Of a stretch of 46,687 bases of DNA, positions 27,239-38,091 are shown piece by piece. Position 1 is the stretch's first letter, and each line of letters opens with the position of its first letter. A program made the translations under genes and the position numbers. The notes below the pieces were generated by a model. It was not told the DNA's origin, ran no database searches, and was given only the letters and a program-made list of their open reading frames with translations. Source of the stretch: Luteimonas endophytica (GTDB lineage: Bacteria > Pseudomonadota > Gammaproteobacteria > Xanthomonadales > Xanthomonadaceae); the NCBI RefSeq assembly GCF_029887875.1, contig NZ_JARXRM010000023.1, forward strand, positions 29,294 to 75,980. Reading direction: 5' to 3'.

Positions 27239-28470
27239 ACCGAAAAGGCGACAAGGCCCTCATCGTCGGCCTCGACATCGGCACCTCCAAGGTGGTGGCG
27301 CTGGTCGGCGAGTATTCGCCGGGCAACCCCATCGAGGTGATCGGCATCGGCTCGCACGAATCGCGCGGGCTCAAGCGCGGCGTAGTGGTCGACATCGAGT
27401 CCACGGTGCAGTCGATCCAGCGCGCGATCGAGGAGGCCGAGCTGATGGCGGGCTGCGAGATCCGCTCGGTGTACGCGTCGATCTCGGGCAACCACGTGCA
27501 GTGCAAGAACTCGCCCGGGATCGTGCCGATCCGCGACGGCGAAGTCACCTGGGCGGACCTGGACCGGGTGCTCGAGGCCGCCAAGGCGGTGGCGATCCCG
27601 GCCGACCAGCGGATCCTCCACGCGATCCCGCGCGAGTACGTGCTCGACGACTCCCAGGAAGGCATCCGCAACCCCGTCGGCATGACCGGCGTGCGCCTGG
27701 AGGTGCACGCGCACCTGGTGGTCTGCGCGCAGTCGGCGGCCGCCAACATCAGCAAGTGCGTGCAGCGCTGCGGCCTGCAGATCGACGACCTGGTGTTGTC
27801 GTCGCTGGCGTCGAGCACCGCGGTGCTGACCGGCGACGAGCGCGAGCTCGGCGTGGTGCTGGTCGACCTCGGCGCGGGGACCACCGACCTGGCGGTGTTC
27901 GTGCAGGGGGCGATCTGCCACACCTCGAGCCTGCCGATCGCCGGCGACAAGGTCACCGAGGACATCGCGCACATGCTGCGCACGCCCACGCCGGAGGCCG
28001 AGCAGATCAAGGTTCGCTACGCCTGCGCGCTGGCGCAGCTGGCCACCAGCGAGGAGTCGATCCAGGTGCCGAGCGTGGGCGACCGCCCGCCGCGGCGGCT
28101 GCCGCGGCAGTCGCTGGCGCAGGCGGTGCAGGCGCGCTACGAGGAGATCTTCGAGATGGTGCAGGCGGAACTGCGCCGCTCGGGCTTCGAGCAGCACGTG
28201 CGCGCCGGCATGGTGCTCACCGGCGGCGCCGCGAAGATGGAAGGCGTGGTCGAGCTGGCCGAGGAAATGCTGCAGATGCCGGTGCGGGTGGGCATTCCGC
28301 AGCACGTCACCGGCCTGGGCGAGGTGGTCGGCAACCCGGTGCACGCCACCGGCGTCGGCCTGCTGCTGATGGGCAGCCAGATCGAGAACCCCCGCCGCCC
28401 GGTGATCCCGACCGGGCGGGCGGGAAGTTTCTTCAAGAAGTTGAAGGAGTGGTACCGGGGCGAGTTCTGA
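27235..28470 (+). CDS. ftsA: Cell division protein FtsA
   Basis: Actin-like ATPase that tethers FtsZ filaments to the membrane. 411 aa. Features are phosphate-1 LIVGLDIGTSKVVALVGE, the 1C subdomain (GVVVDIESTVQSIQRAIEEAELMAGCEI, SGNHVQCKNSPGIV), phosphate-2 VVLVDLGAGTTDLAVF, the adenosine loop VLTGGAAKMEGVVELAE and the amphipathic membrane-targeting end SFFKKLKEWYRGEF. The start lies in the ATGA overlap with ftsQ. The 252-nt gap to ftsZ holds inverted 7-mer repeats. Confidence 0.97.
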   Translation: MNRKGDKALIVGLDIGTSKVVALVGEYSPGNPIEVIGIGSHESRGLKRGVVVDIESTVQSIQRAIEEAELMAGCEIRSVYASISGNHVQCKNSPGIVPIRDGEVTWADLDRVLEAAKAVAIPADQRILHAIPREYVLDDSQEGIRNPVGMTGVRLEVHAHLVVCAQSAAANISKCVQRCGLQIDDLVLSSLASSTAVLTGDERELGVVLVDLGAGTTDLAVFVQGAICHTSSLPIAGDKVTEDIAHMLRTPTPEAEQIKVRYACALAQLATSEESIQVPSVGDRPPRRLPRQSLAQAVQARYEEIFEMVQAELRRSGFEQHVRAGMVLTGGAAKMEGVVELAEEMLQMPVRVGIPQHVTGLGEVVGNPVHATGVGLLLMGSQIENPRRPVIPTGRAGSFFKKLKEWYRGEF

Positions 28471-28482
28471 CGAACCCGCCCC

Positions 28483-28513
28483 GGTGATTCGTGATTCGCG
28501 CTTGATGATTCGG
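28483..28513 (+). repeat. GATTCGT-type 7-nt repeat after ftsA (left arm)
   Basis: GGTGATTCGTGATTCG followed by TGATGATTCGG is the reverse complement type of the CGAATCACG leaders. With 28670-28700 it brackets the ftsA-ftsZ gap as inverted arms, as in the glyA-nrdR gap. Confidence 0.6.
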
Positions 28514-28669
28514 AAAGGGCGGAGCGCGGATAGAGGTACCACCGGATGGCATTGGAACAGGGGTTTGTAGGACGCGGCAGGCGAAAGACGAACCGATTGC
28601 AGGGCAACCATAAAAAACCAAACAAACGCCGGTGCGGCACGTGGAGCGAGGTTCGGGGCATGGCTCCCC

Positions 28670-28700
28670 CGAATCGCCGATCACGAACCGCCAATCCCGG
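28670..28700 (+). repeat. AATCACG-type 7-nt periodic repeat before ftsZ (right arm)
   Basis: Units AATCGCC, GATCACG, AACCGCC, AATCCCG at 7-nt steps, 22 nt before the ftsZ ATG. Here a Shine-Dalgarno-like GAGGA (28711-28715) does follow. The rest of the 252-nt gap shows no gene. Confidence 0.6.
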
Positions 28701-28722
28701 CTCTTACAACGAGGACACGGAC

Positions 28723-29961
28723 ATGGCGCATTTCGAACTGGTAGAGAAGATGGCACCCAACGCCGTCATCAAGGTGATCGGCGTGGGCGGCGGCGGCGGC
28801 AACGCCGTGGGCCACATGGTCAACAGCAGCGTGGACGGGGTGGAGTTCATCACCGCCAACACCGACGCGCAGGCGATCAAGAACTGCGGCGCCAAGCTGC
28901 AGCTGCAGCTCGGCGGCAACGTCACCAAGGGGCTGGGCGCGGGCGCCAATCCCGAGGTCGGCCGCCAGGCCGCGCTCGAGGACCGCGAGATCATCATGGA
29001 CGCGCTGCAGGGCGCCGACATGGTGTTCATCACCGCGGGCATGGGCGGCGGCACCGGCACCGGCGCGGCGCCGGTGGTGGCGCAGCTGGCCAAGGAGATG
29101 GGCATCCTGACGGTGGCGGTGGTGACCAAGCCGTTCCCGTTCGAGGGCCGCCGCCGCATGCAGGTGGCGCTCAAGGGCATCGAGGACCTGTCGCAGCACT
29201 GCGATTCGCTGATCACCATCCCCAACGAGAAGCTGATCTCGGTGCTCGGCCGCAACGCGACGATGATCCAGGCGTTCCGCGCGGCCAACGACGTGCTGCT
29301 CGGCGCGGTGCAGGGCATCGCCGACCTGATCGTGCGCCCCGGCCTGATCAACGTCGACTTCGCCGACGTGCGCACCGTGATGAGCGAGATGGGCCTGGCG
29401 ATGATGGGCACCGGTACCGCCCGCGGCGACGACCGCGCCCAGGCCGCCGCCGAGTCCGCGATCCAGAATCCGCTGCTCGACGACGTCAACCTGGCCGGCG
29501 CCAACGGCATCCTGGTCAACATCACCGCCGGCCCGGATTTCACCATGAGCGAGTTCGACGAGGTCGGCCGCACCGTGGAGAACTTCGCCAGCGAGGACGC
29601 GACCATCGTCATCGGCACCGTGCTCGATCAGGACATGCAGGACGAGGTGCGCGTCACCGTGGTGGCCACCGGCCTCAACCGCGGCGCCGCCCGGCAGGGC
29701 GTGCGTGGCGGCGACCGCGACTACGGGCAGGAGCCGGCACGGCGCCCCCAGGTGCAGCTCATCCACACCCAGGCCAAGCGCGATGGCACCACCGGGCTGC
29801 CGATCGACGACGCGGTCGGCGGCGGCTCGCAGGCGCCGAGCATCGCCTCGAGCCTGCGCGGGCGCAGCGAGGAGTCTTCGGCCAAGCCCGCGGTGGCGGA
29901 CTTCGGCAACGACAGCAGCTACCTGGACATCCCGGCGTTCTTGCGGCGCCAGGCGGACTGA
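28723..29961 (+). CDS. ftsZ: Cell division protein FtsZ
   Basis: Tubulin-like GTPase that forms the Z ring. 412 aa. The nucleotide site shows VIGVGGGGGNAVGHM (about 18-32), NTDAQAI, the tubulin signature GGGTGTG (108-114) and the T7 loop NVDFADVRTVMSEMG; the flexible linker (about 320-390) leads to the conserved end peptide YLDIPAFLRRQAD that binds FtsA and ZipA. The ATG follows GAGGACACGGAC. A strong terminator lies 237 nt downstream. Confidence 0.98.
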   Translation: MAHFELVEKMAPNAVIKVIGVGGGGGNAVGHMVNSSVDGVEFITANTDAQAIKNCGAKLQLQLGGNVTKGLGAGANPEVGRQAALEDREIIMDALQGADMVFITAGMGGGTGTGAAPVVAQLAKEMGILTVAVVTKPFPFEGRRRMQVALKGIEDLSQHCDSLITIPNEKLISVLGRNATMIQAFRAANDVLLGAVQGIADLIVRPGLINVDFADVRTVMSEMGLAMMGTGTARGDDRAQAAAESAIQNPLLDDVNLAGANGILVNITAGPDFTMSEFDEVGRTVENFASEDATIVIGTVLDQDMQDEVRVTVVATGLNRGAARQGVRGGDRDYGQEPARRPQVQLIHTQAKRDGTTGLPIDDAVGGGSQAPSIASSLRGRSEESSAKPAVADFGNDSSYLDIPAFLRRQAD

Positions 29962-30197
29962 TCGGGCAGACCCCCGAGCGCCAGTGGCGACCACCACAGG
30001 CGGGGGCGAGAGACCGGCCGGCAGCGGCCCGGGAGGTGGCGCGGGCGCCGCGCCGCGCGAGCGCCTCGCCCCGATCGGAGCGTCATGCCGGTCTGCGTGA
30101 TCGCCGCACGGTCGTCCACCGTGCCGGCGCGGTTCGACGGCGCCCTCCCGGCGCGGGCAATGCGGGGAGGGACCGACGGCGGAGTTCATGTCCTTTG

Positions 30198-30228
30198 CCA
30201 CCGGGCCGCCGGGCCCGGTGGATTTTTG
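30198..30228 (+). terminator. Rho-independent terminator after ftsZ
   Basis: A perfect 10-bp stem CCACCGGGCC/GGCCCGGTGG with a 4-nt loop is followed by ATTTTTG. It closes the division cluster before lpxC. The 29962-30197 stretch between ftsZ and the stem holds no recognisable gene. Confidence 0.85.
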
Positions 30229-30303
30229 CTCCGGCGTCCACCGGGCGCTCCCGCCGCGGGATGGCAGCAGGCGCGAGCGCGCTCTGCGCGGCCGCCGCTT
30301 TCG

Positions 30304-30332
30304 TTCAGGTTCAGCGGGGCGCGTGCTAATCT
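30304..30332 (+). promoter_or_regulatory. Candidate lpxC promoter
   Basis: TTCAGG (30304-30309) and TAATCT (30327-30332) are spaced by 17 nt in the context GCTAATCTTCCGCC, about 70 nt before lpxC and downstream of the ftsZ terminator. Confidence 0.5.
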
Positions 30333-30403
30333 TCCGCCGTTAGGCCCTGGGCAGCCAGCCGCCGCGCGGCTTCCGGACCCCCACTGACGCTAGGCCCTAG
30401 CCC

Positions 30404-31312
30404 ATGCCCAAGCAACGCACCACCAAGAACATCATCCGCGCCACCGGCGTGGGGCTGCACAGTGGCGAGAAGGTCTACCTCACCCTGCGCCCGGCGCCGG
30501 CCGACAGCGGCATCGTGTTCCGCCGCGTCGACCTCGACCCGGTCGTGGAGATCCCCGCGCGCGCCGACCTGGTCACCGAGACCATGCTCTGCACCGGGCT
30601 GACCCGCGGCGCCGGCAAGGTCATGACCGTGGAGCACCTGATGTCGGCGCTGGCCGGCCTGGGCATCGACAACCTGCACGTCGAACTGTCCGCGGCCGAA
30701 GTGCCGATCATGGACGGTTCTTCCGGGCCATTCGTGTTCCTGCTGCAGTCGGCCGGTATCGTGCTGCAGGATGCGCCCAAGCGCTTCATCCGGATCAAGC
30801 GCCCGGTGGAGGTGCGCGACGGCGACAAGGTCGCGCGCTTCGAACCCTACGACGGCTTTCGCCTCGGCTTCACCATCGAATTCGACCATCCCGCGATCCC
30901 GACCGCGCAATCGCGGGCGGTGGTGGACTTCTCCACCGAGGCGTACATCCGCGAGGTCAGCCGCGCGCGTACCTTCGGCTTCATGCGCGACCTGGAGTTC
31001 ATGCGCGAGCGCAACCTGGGTCTCGGCGGCTCGATGGACAACGCCATCGTGCTCGACGAGTTCCGCGTCCTCAACGACGACGGCCTGCGCTACGCCAACG
31101 AGTTCGTCCGCCACAAGATCCTCGACGCGATCGGCGACCTGTACCTGGCCGGCCACGCCATCCTCGGCGCCTACGAAGGGCACAAGTCCGGTCACGCGCT
31201 CAACAACAAGCTGGCGCGCGCGCTGATGGCCGAGCGTTCGGTCTGGGAAGAGGTGACCTTCGAGGACGGCGTGCCCGAGCCGCTGGCCTACGGCCCGCCC
31301 GTCGCCGCCTGA
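30404..31312 (+). CDS. lpxC: UDP-3-O-acyl-N-acetylglucosamine deacetylase LpxC
   Basis: Zinc amidase and committed step of lipid A synthesis. 302 aa. Zinc ligands are visible: His78 in TVEHLMSA and the His/Asp pair of [12 protein letters not shown]; the general-base histidine lies in KSGHALNN. The N-terminal [17 protein letters not shown] and [15 protein letters not shown] segments are typical. The ATG follows GCCCTAGCCC without a strong SD. Separate transcription from ftsZ is suggested by the terminator and promoter in between. Confidence 0.97.
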   Translation: MPKQRTTKNIIRATGVGLHSGEKVYLTLRPAPADSGIVFRRVDLDPVVEIPARADLVTETMLCTGLTRGAGKVMTVEHLMSALAGLGIDNLHVELSAAEVPIMDGSSGPFVFLLQSAGIVLQDAPKRFIRIKRPVEVRDGDKVARFEPYDGFRLGFTIEFDHPAIPTAQSRAVVDFSTEAYIREVSRARTFGFMRDLEFMRERNLGLGGSMDNAIVLDEFRVLNDDGLRYANEFVRHKILDAIGDLYLAGHAILGAYEGHKSGHALNNKLARALMAERSVWEEVTFEDGVPEPLAYGPPVAA

Positions 31313-31314
31313 CC

Positions 31315-31345
31315 GGGGGCGCTGTCGCTCCCCGACCTGCTTTTT
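31315..31345 (+). terminator. Weak terminator-like hairpin after lpxC
   Basis: GGGGGCG (31315-31321) pairs with CGCTCCC (31326-31332) through one G:T wobble, loop CTGT, and TTTTT follows 8 nt later (31341-31345). The distance to the T run is longer than ideal. Confidence 0.35.
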
Positions 31346-31346
31346 C

Positions 31347-31423
31347 GTAGGAGCGGTGCCCGCCCCTCCGGGCGCGGCGGCGCTGCGAGCGCGCGGCCAT
31401 TTCCCGCCGTGCGCGCCTCCTGC
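31347..31423 (+). repeat. Degenerate GTAG repeat unit after lpxC
   Basis: It begins GTAGGAGCGGTGCCCGCC and ends GCGCGCCTCCTGC. Arms and spacer have diverged and the unit is shorter (77 nt) than the standard 107-109 nt. Confidence 0.45.
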
Positions 31424-31500
31424 GGGCCGGCGGCACCGGAATTGCATCGACCGGGGGAGACTCTTCGGGGTCCGATTACGCACCGCGGCGAAACGGACCC

Positions 31501-31566
31501 TGCTCACAAAAGTGAGCAATCCGTGAATAATTAACTAAAAAATAACGTTCATTTTCTTGAATATTA
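31501..31566. other. AT-rich patch with a perfect palindrome between convergent genes
   Basis: TGCTCACAAAAGTGAGCA (31501-31518) is a 7-bp perfect inverted repeat around AAAA. It is followed to about 31566 by DNA of very low GC (TAATTAACTAAAAAATAACG), in contrast to the GC-rich surroundings. It lies between lpxC (+) and dciA (-), where neither gene needs a promoter. No T run directly follows the hairpin on either strand. Nothing else is recognised in 31424-31663. Confidence 0.6.
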
Positions 31567-31663
31567 GCGGGCCGTTAACCCCCGGCCCGGACGCGCTCGT
31601 TAGGATGCCGCGTCGCCCACGCTTTCTTCACCCGGTCTTGCCGGGAGACGCAGGCGGGGTGGT

Positions 31664-32110
31664 TCAGGAGGTGCCCTTGCCGGGGTCGTCATCGGCCAGG
31701 GTCGCCACGGCGTCGCGCAAGGCTTCACCCGCGCGCGCCGACATGGGACGTGCGGCCGATGCGGGCTGGGGAGGCTGCGGCACCGGCCGGGTGGTCTTGA
31801 CGACGAACTCGGTGACATCCAGCCCGATGGAGCGGGCCCCGTCGAGCAGCTCCGGGCCGGCCAGCCTCAATCTGGCGTGCCAGACCGGGGCGTCGACGAG
31901 GTAGACGAGCCTGCGGCCGTCGACATTGCCCAGCCGCGCATGCGCGGCGAGCGGCGACGGCAGCAGGGAGCGCAATCGCTGATCCAGCGCGTCGAGCCAC
32001 AGGGCACGGCGGACGGGATCGCCGGCGGCACCCGCCAGCAGCGCATCGAGCGCCGGCTGGGCGGAGGTGGCGCGGACGGTTCCCGCAGGCTTGGATCGTG
32101 AACCAGACAT
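31664..32110 (-). CDS. dciA: DciA-type helicase loader (DUF721)
   Basis: 148-aa DUF721 protein. DciA interacts with the replicative helicase DnaB and is the ancestral loader in bacteria that lack DnaC. The KH-like core reads LDALDQRLRSLLPSPLAAHARLGNVDGRRLVYLVDAPVWHARLRLAGPELL, with the conserved tryptophan in APVWHARLR; the C-terminal part after about residue 110 is Pro/Ala rich and probably disordered. DUF721 genes between lpxC and secA are common in gammaproteobacteria. The start ATG (32110) lies only 7 nt from the divergent start of the M23 gene. Confidence 0.88.
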   Translation of the reverse strand: MSGSRSKPAGTVRATSAQPALDALLAGAAGDPVRRALWLDALDQRLRSLLPSPLAAHARLGNVDGRRLVYLVDAPVWHARLRLAGPELLDGARSIGLDVTEFVVKTTRPVPQPPQPASAARPMSARAGEALRDAVATLADDDPGKGTS

Positions 32111-32117
32111 CGGAAGC

Positions 32118-33029
32118 ATGACTCTACACAGCATCACCAACCAGGCGCGGATCCGCATCATGCACTGGCTCGGGCGCGCCCGCACGGCCGCCATGCGCAA
32201 GCCCTTCGCGGCCGCCGCCGTCATCGCCGTCGCCGGCATGCTGTTCGGCGCCAGCATGGGAGCTAGCGAGATCTCGCGGCTGCACGCCAAGACCCTGCAG
32301 CAGGAGGCGAGCCTCGAATCCACCCGCCGCGAGGCCCAGCGCGAGGTCAACGCCCTGGCCGCGCGCATGGGCGAGCTGCAGGCGCAGGCCAACCGCCTGA
32401 ACGCGCTCGGCGAGCGGCTGACCCGGATCGGCAAGCTCGGCGACGGCGAGTTCGACTTCAACGCGCCGGTGGCCCTGGGCGGTCCCGGCCCGGTGCAGGA
32501 CATGCCTGCGCGCGGCCTGCGCGAGGGCATGGACACGGTGGACGCCGAACTGAGCGCCTCCGGCGACCAGCTCTCGGTGCTCGAGGCGCTGCTGTTCGAC
32601 CAGGAACTCGAACGCGCCGCCCTGCCGTCGCGCTCGCCGGTGGCCAGCACCTACATCACGTCGGGCTACGGCAACCGCGCCGATCCCTTCGGCGGCGGGC
32701 GCGCGTTCCACAAGGGCATCGATTTCGATGCGCGCACCGGCGACCCGGTGATGTCGGTGGCCGACGGCGTGGTCAGCTACTCCGGCTACCGTTCCGGCTA
32801 CGGCAACGTGGTCGAGGTCGACCATGGCAACGGCTACGTCACCCGCTATGCGCACAACTCGCGCAACGTGGTGAAGGTGGGCGACCTGGTGCGCGCCGGG
32901 CAGCAGATCGCCCGTGCCGGCTCCACCGGCCGCTCCACCGGCGCCCACGTGCATTTCGAGGTGTGGGAGAACGGCCGCGTCGCCAACCCGCGCAAGTTCC
33001 TCGGCGACATGGGCGTCCAGCGCGGCTGA
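32118..33029 (+). CDS. M23 family (LytM) peptidoglycan endopeptidase
   Basis: 303-aa membrane-anchored envelope peptidase. A helix at about 29-48 (KPFAAAAVIAVAGMLFGASMG) is followed by a coiled coil (about 52-100, LQQEASLESTRREAQREVNALAARM) and the LytM domain (about 175-295): SGYGNRADPFGG, metal ligands in FHKGIDFDA (HxxxD), GNVVEVDHGNGYVTRYAHN and the HVHFEVW HxH motif. All expected zinc ligands are present, so it should be active on peptide crosslinks. A M23 gene upstream of secA replaces secM of the enterics. Inner ATGs at 32160 or later remain possible starts. Confidence 0.9.
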   Translation: MTLHSITNQARIRIMHWLGRARTAAMRKPFAAAAVIAVAGMLFGASMGASEISRLHAKTLQQEASLESTRREAQREVNALAARMGELQAQANRLNALGERLTRIGKLGDGEFDFNAPVALGGPGPVQDMPARGLREGMDTVDAELSASGDQLSVLEALLFDQELERAALPSRSPVASTYITSGYGNRADPFGGGRAFHKGIDFDARTGDPVMSVADGVVSYSGYRSGYGNVVEVDHGNGYVTRYAHNSRNVVKVGDLVRAGQQIARAGSTGRSTGAHVHFEVWENGRVANPRKFLGDMGVQRG

Positions 33030-33055
33030 GCCCGCCCCGGCGCAGCGCCGCCGTT

Positions 33056-33165
33056 CCGCAGGAGCGTGCCATGCACGCGAAAGCCGGCGCGGTCGGCCGT
33101 GCCGACCATCACCGCCAGTCCGCCCGGAGCCTCCACGGCCTTCGCGGCCATGGGCCGCTCCTGCC
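33056..33165 (+). repeat. GTAG palindromic repeat unit, orientation B
   Basis: Left arm GCAGGAGCGTGCCATGCACG, right arm TTCGCGGCCATGGGCCGCTC ending CTGC, about 27 nt after the M23 stop. Terminal GTAG/CTAC are mutated to GCAG/CTGC at both ends. Confidence 0.8.
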
Positions 33166-33229
33166 GGCCGCAAAGTACGGGGCCATGCCCGGGCCTGCCG
33201 CTTGAAAGGCGCCTCGGCCGGCCCCACGC

Positions 33230-33235
33230 TACAAT
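33230..33235 (+). promoter_or_regulatory. Putative secA -10 box (TACAAT)
   Basis: TACAAT in the context CGCTACAATGCG, identical to that upstream of glyA. TTGAAA at 33202-33207 is 22 nt away, too far for a standard -35. It lies upstream of the hairpin at 33248-33272. Confidence 0.4.
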
Positions 33236-33247
33236 GCGCGTTGCCAT

Positions 33248-33272
33248 AAAAAGGGCGCCCGGCGCCCTTTTT
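33248..33272. terminator. Perfect A/T-flanked terminator hairpin between the M23 gene and secA
   Basis: AAAAAGGGCGC and GCGCCCTTTTT form an 11-bp perfect stem with a CCG loop; it can terminate in both directions. It ends 64 nt before secA. Because the best secA -10 box (33230) is upstream of it, it may instead act as an attenuator in the secA leader. Confidence 0.8.
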
Positions 33273-33336
33273 CGTTGCCGGGATCCTGCGCCGCCGCGCG
33301 GATCCGGCGCTCCGATCCCCGACTTCCGGTAAACCC

Positions 33337-36075
<2,739 letters not shown>

Positions 36076-36136
36076 TCCAGGCCCGACGCCATGCCGCACG
36101 GCCCGCACCAGTTCGGCGGGGAGTCCGACCTCCCCC

Positions 36137-36243
36137 GTAGGAGCGGCCATGGCCGCGAAGGCCGCGGGTGGCTCCGGCCAGGCTGGCGGTGATCGCCGGC
36201 ATTGCCCCCCGCGCCGGGTTTCGCGCGCATGGCGCGCTCCTAC
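36137..36243 (+). repeat. GTAG palindromic repeat unit, orientation A
   Basis: Left arm GTAGGAGCGGCCATGGCCGC, right arm TTCGCGCGCATGGCGCGCTC ending CTAC, 107 nt, between secA and the Nudix gene. The spacer contains GGCGGTGATCGCCGG. Confidence 0.9.
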
Positions 36244-36285
36244 GGCCCTGCGCCGCCGCTTCGCTGGCGCGACCGACGCGGCTTC

Positions 36286-37272
36286 ATGCCTGAGGCGCCG
36301 CCCGTCGAGGTCGTTGCCGCCGTCATCGCCGATCCTGGCGGGCGCATCCTGCTCACCCGCCGCACCGAGGGCCGCGACCTGGCCGGCCTGTGGGAATTCC
36401 CCGGCGGCAAGCGCGAGCCGGGCGAATCCCCCGAGCAGGCGCTGGTTCGCGAACTGCGCGAGGAACTGGGGATCGAGGCCGAGGTCGGCGCCGAGCTGAT
36501 CGTGGTGCCGCATGCCTACCCGCACAAGCGCCTGCGCCTGGACGTGCGCCACGTGAGCGCCTGGCGCGGCACCCCGCAGGGGCACGAGGGCCAGGCGCTG
36601 GCCTGGGTGCCCCGCCAGCGCCTGGCCAGCTACCAGATGCCCGCGGCGGACCGCCCAGTGGTGGCCGCGCTGCTGCGGCCCGATCGCTACCTGGTGACCC
36701 CGGAGCCGGCGGCGGGCTGCGGCGAGGCCTGGCTCGAAGGGCTACGCCAGGCGCTTGCCGCCGGCGTCGGCCTGGTGCACCTGCGCCTGCCCGGCGTGGA
36801 GCCGGGCAGGCGCGAACGCTTGGTCGCCGCGGCCCTGGCGCTGTGCCGGGCGGCCGGGGCCCAGGGCATGATCGGCGCCGATATCGCGCTGGCGCGCGCC
36901 ACCGGCGCGGGCCTGCACCTGCGCGCGGCGCAGCTCGCCGGACTGGTCGAGCGGCCGCTTCCCCCGGACCAGCCGCTGGCGGCCTCGTGCCACGGCGCGG
37001 ACGAGCTTCGCCACGCCGAACGTCTCGGCTGCGACTTCGCGGTGCTGGGGACCCTCGCCGCCACCCCCAGCCACCCGCAGGGCCGCATCCTCGGCTGGGC
37101 CGGCTTCGCCGCCCTGCGCGAGGCGGTCTCGCTGCCCCTCTACGCCATCGGCGGTCTGGGGCCCGCCGACCTTGCGCAGGCCCGTCGCCACGGCGCCCAG
37201 GGCATCGCCGCCATCCGCGGCCTCTGGCCGCAGCACCCTCACCCCCCGGACCGTCCAACCCGCCCCCAGTAG
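36286..37272 (+). CDS. Nudix hydrolase (MutT) fused to a ThiE-like domain
   Basis: 328-aa fusion. The N-terminal MutT domain has a complete Nudix box, GGKREPGESPEQALVRELRE (40-59) plus ELGI, so it should hydrolyse 8-oxo-dGTP or a related nucleotide. The C-terminal half (about 135-320) is a thiamine-phosphate-synthase-like TIM barrel: GVGLVHLRLPGVEP, ASCHGADELRHAERLGCDFAVLGTLAATPSH and PLYAIGGLGPADLAQARRHGAQGIAAI. This fusion downstream of secA is known from Pseudomonas relatives. The ATG at 36286 is chosen because upstream codons lie in the repeat. The TAG stop is part of the GTAG of the next repeat. Confidence 0.9.
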   Translation: MPEAPPVEVVAAVIADPGGRILLTRRTEGRDLAGLWEFPGGKREPGESPEQALVRELREELGIEAEVGAELIVVPHAYPHKRLRLDVRHVSAWRGTPQGHEGQALAWVPRQRLASYQMPAADRPVVAALLRPDRYLVTPEPAAGCGEAWLEGLRQALAAGVGLVHLRLPGVEPGRRERLVAAALALCRAAGAQGMIGADIALARATGAGLHLRAAQLAGLVERPLPPDQPLAASCHGADELRHAERLGCDFAVLGTLAATPSHPQGRILGWAGFAALREAVSLPLYAIGGLGPADLAQARRHGAQGIAAIRGLWPQHPHPPDRPTRPQ

Positions 37273-37455
37273 GAGCGGGCCATGCCCGCGAAGACCCGCA
37301 CAGTTCGCTCTCCCGCGAACGCCGTATTGCCCGGAACCGGCTCGCGCGTGCGCGGCCCGGACCCGGATTGGGCGTCCGCGGACCGGGCGCCGCGGGTCCG
37401 GACCTCCGTCCCGCACCAGACCATGCCGGCCTTCGCGACCATGGGTCGCTCCTAC
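37269..37455 (+). repeat. Long GTAG repeat unit upstream of the RAYT
   Basis: Arms GTAGGAGCGGGCCATGCCCG and TTCGCGACCATGGGTCGCTC ending CTAC enclose a spacer much longer (187 nt total) than the common units. It begins in the stop codon of the Nudix gene and ends about 107 nt before the RAYT. Nothing else is seen in 37456-37562. Confidence 0.75.
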
Positions 37456-37562
37456 CGCGGCTGGCGACACCGGGTGGCGCCTACGCGCGATTCGGGAAAC
37501 CCCGACCGGCGGATGCGGGGATCCCGGATTTCCGGCAGATCCCGCCCCCGCGAGGATGAGGC

Positions 37563-38045
37563 ATGACCACGACCACCGCATCCCCGCCCCCCGTCCGCGG
37601 CCACGCCGCATTGCGCGCCGGCCGCGTCTCGATGCGCGGCCAGGCCCACCACGTCACCTTCACCACCCACGGCCGCGACCCGCTGTTCCAGGCGTTCCCC
37701 GCCGCCTGCGCGGCGGCGGCTGCCCTGAACGACCCGGCGCTGACGCCGGGCGCATCCGTCCTCGCCTGGGTGGTGATGCCGGATCACGTGCACTGCCTGC
37801 TCCGCCTGGACGAAGCCTTCCCTCTGGCGGCCATGTTGCGAACCCTCAAGTCCGGCAGCGCGCGGCGGATCAACCGGGCCACCGGCCGGACCGGCCGCGT
37901 GTGGGGCAGGGCATACCACGACCACGCGTTGCGCAAGGAAGAAGACCTGCGCAGCCTGGCACGCTACATCGTCGGCAACCCGATCCGCGCCGGCCTCGCC
38001 CGCCGCCCCGCCGACTACCCGTTCTGGAACGCGGTCTGGCTCTAG
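37563..38045 (+). CDS. REP-associated tyrosine transposase (RAYT)
   Basis: 160-aa member of the IS200/IS605-like Y1 transposase superfamily, RAYT group, which is linked to the spread of REP palindromes. The HUH metal site is HVH (75-77) within VVMPDHVHCLLRL; the catalytic tyrosine is Tyr135 in LARYIVGNPIRAGL. The segments LRTLKSGSARRINRATG and VWGRAYHDHALR are also typical. It is a single-copy gene without IS ends, flanked by GTAG units at 37269-37455 and 38092-38200, as RAYTs usually are. It is the obvious candidate for mobilising the GTAG repeats in this genome. Confidence 0.92.
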   Translation: MTTTTASPPPVRGHAALRAGRVSMRGQAHHVTFTTHGRDPLFQAFPAACAAAAALNDPALTPGASVLAWVVMPDHVHCLLRLDEAFPLAAMLRTLKSGSARRINRATGRTGRVWGRAYHDHALRKEEDLRSLARYIVGNPIRAGLARRPADYPFWNAVWL

Positions 38046-38091
38046 GTGTCATCCGGTCGGGGCCTGTGGATTCCGACAACGGCAGGTTCCC

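Noticed and set aside
33030..33336. secM-like arrest gene upstream of secA
   Set aside because: No small secreted reading frame with a SecM-type arrest sequence is found; the gap holds a GTAG repeat and a terminator hairpin.
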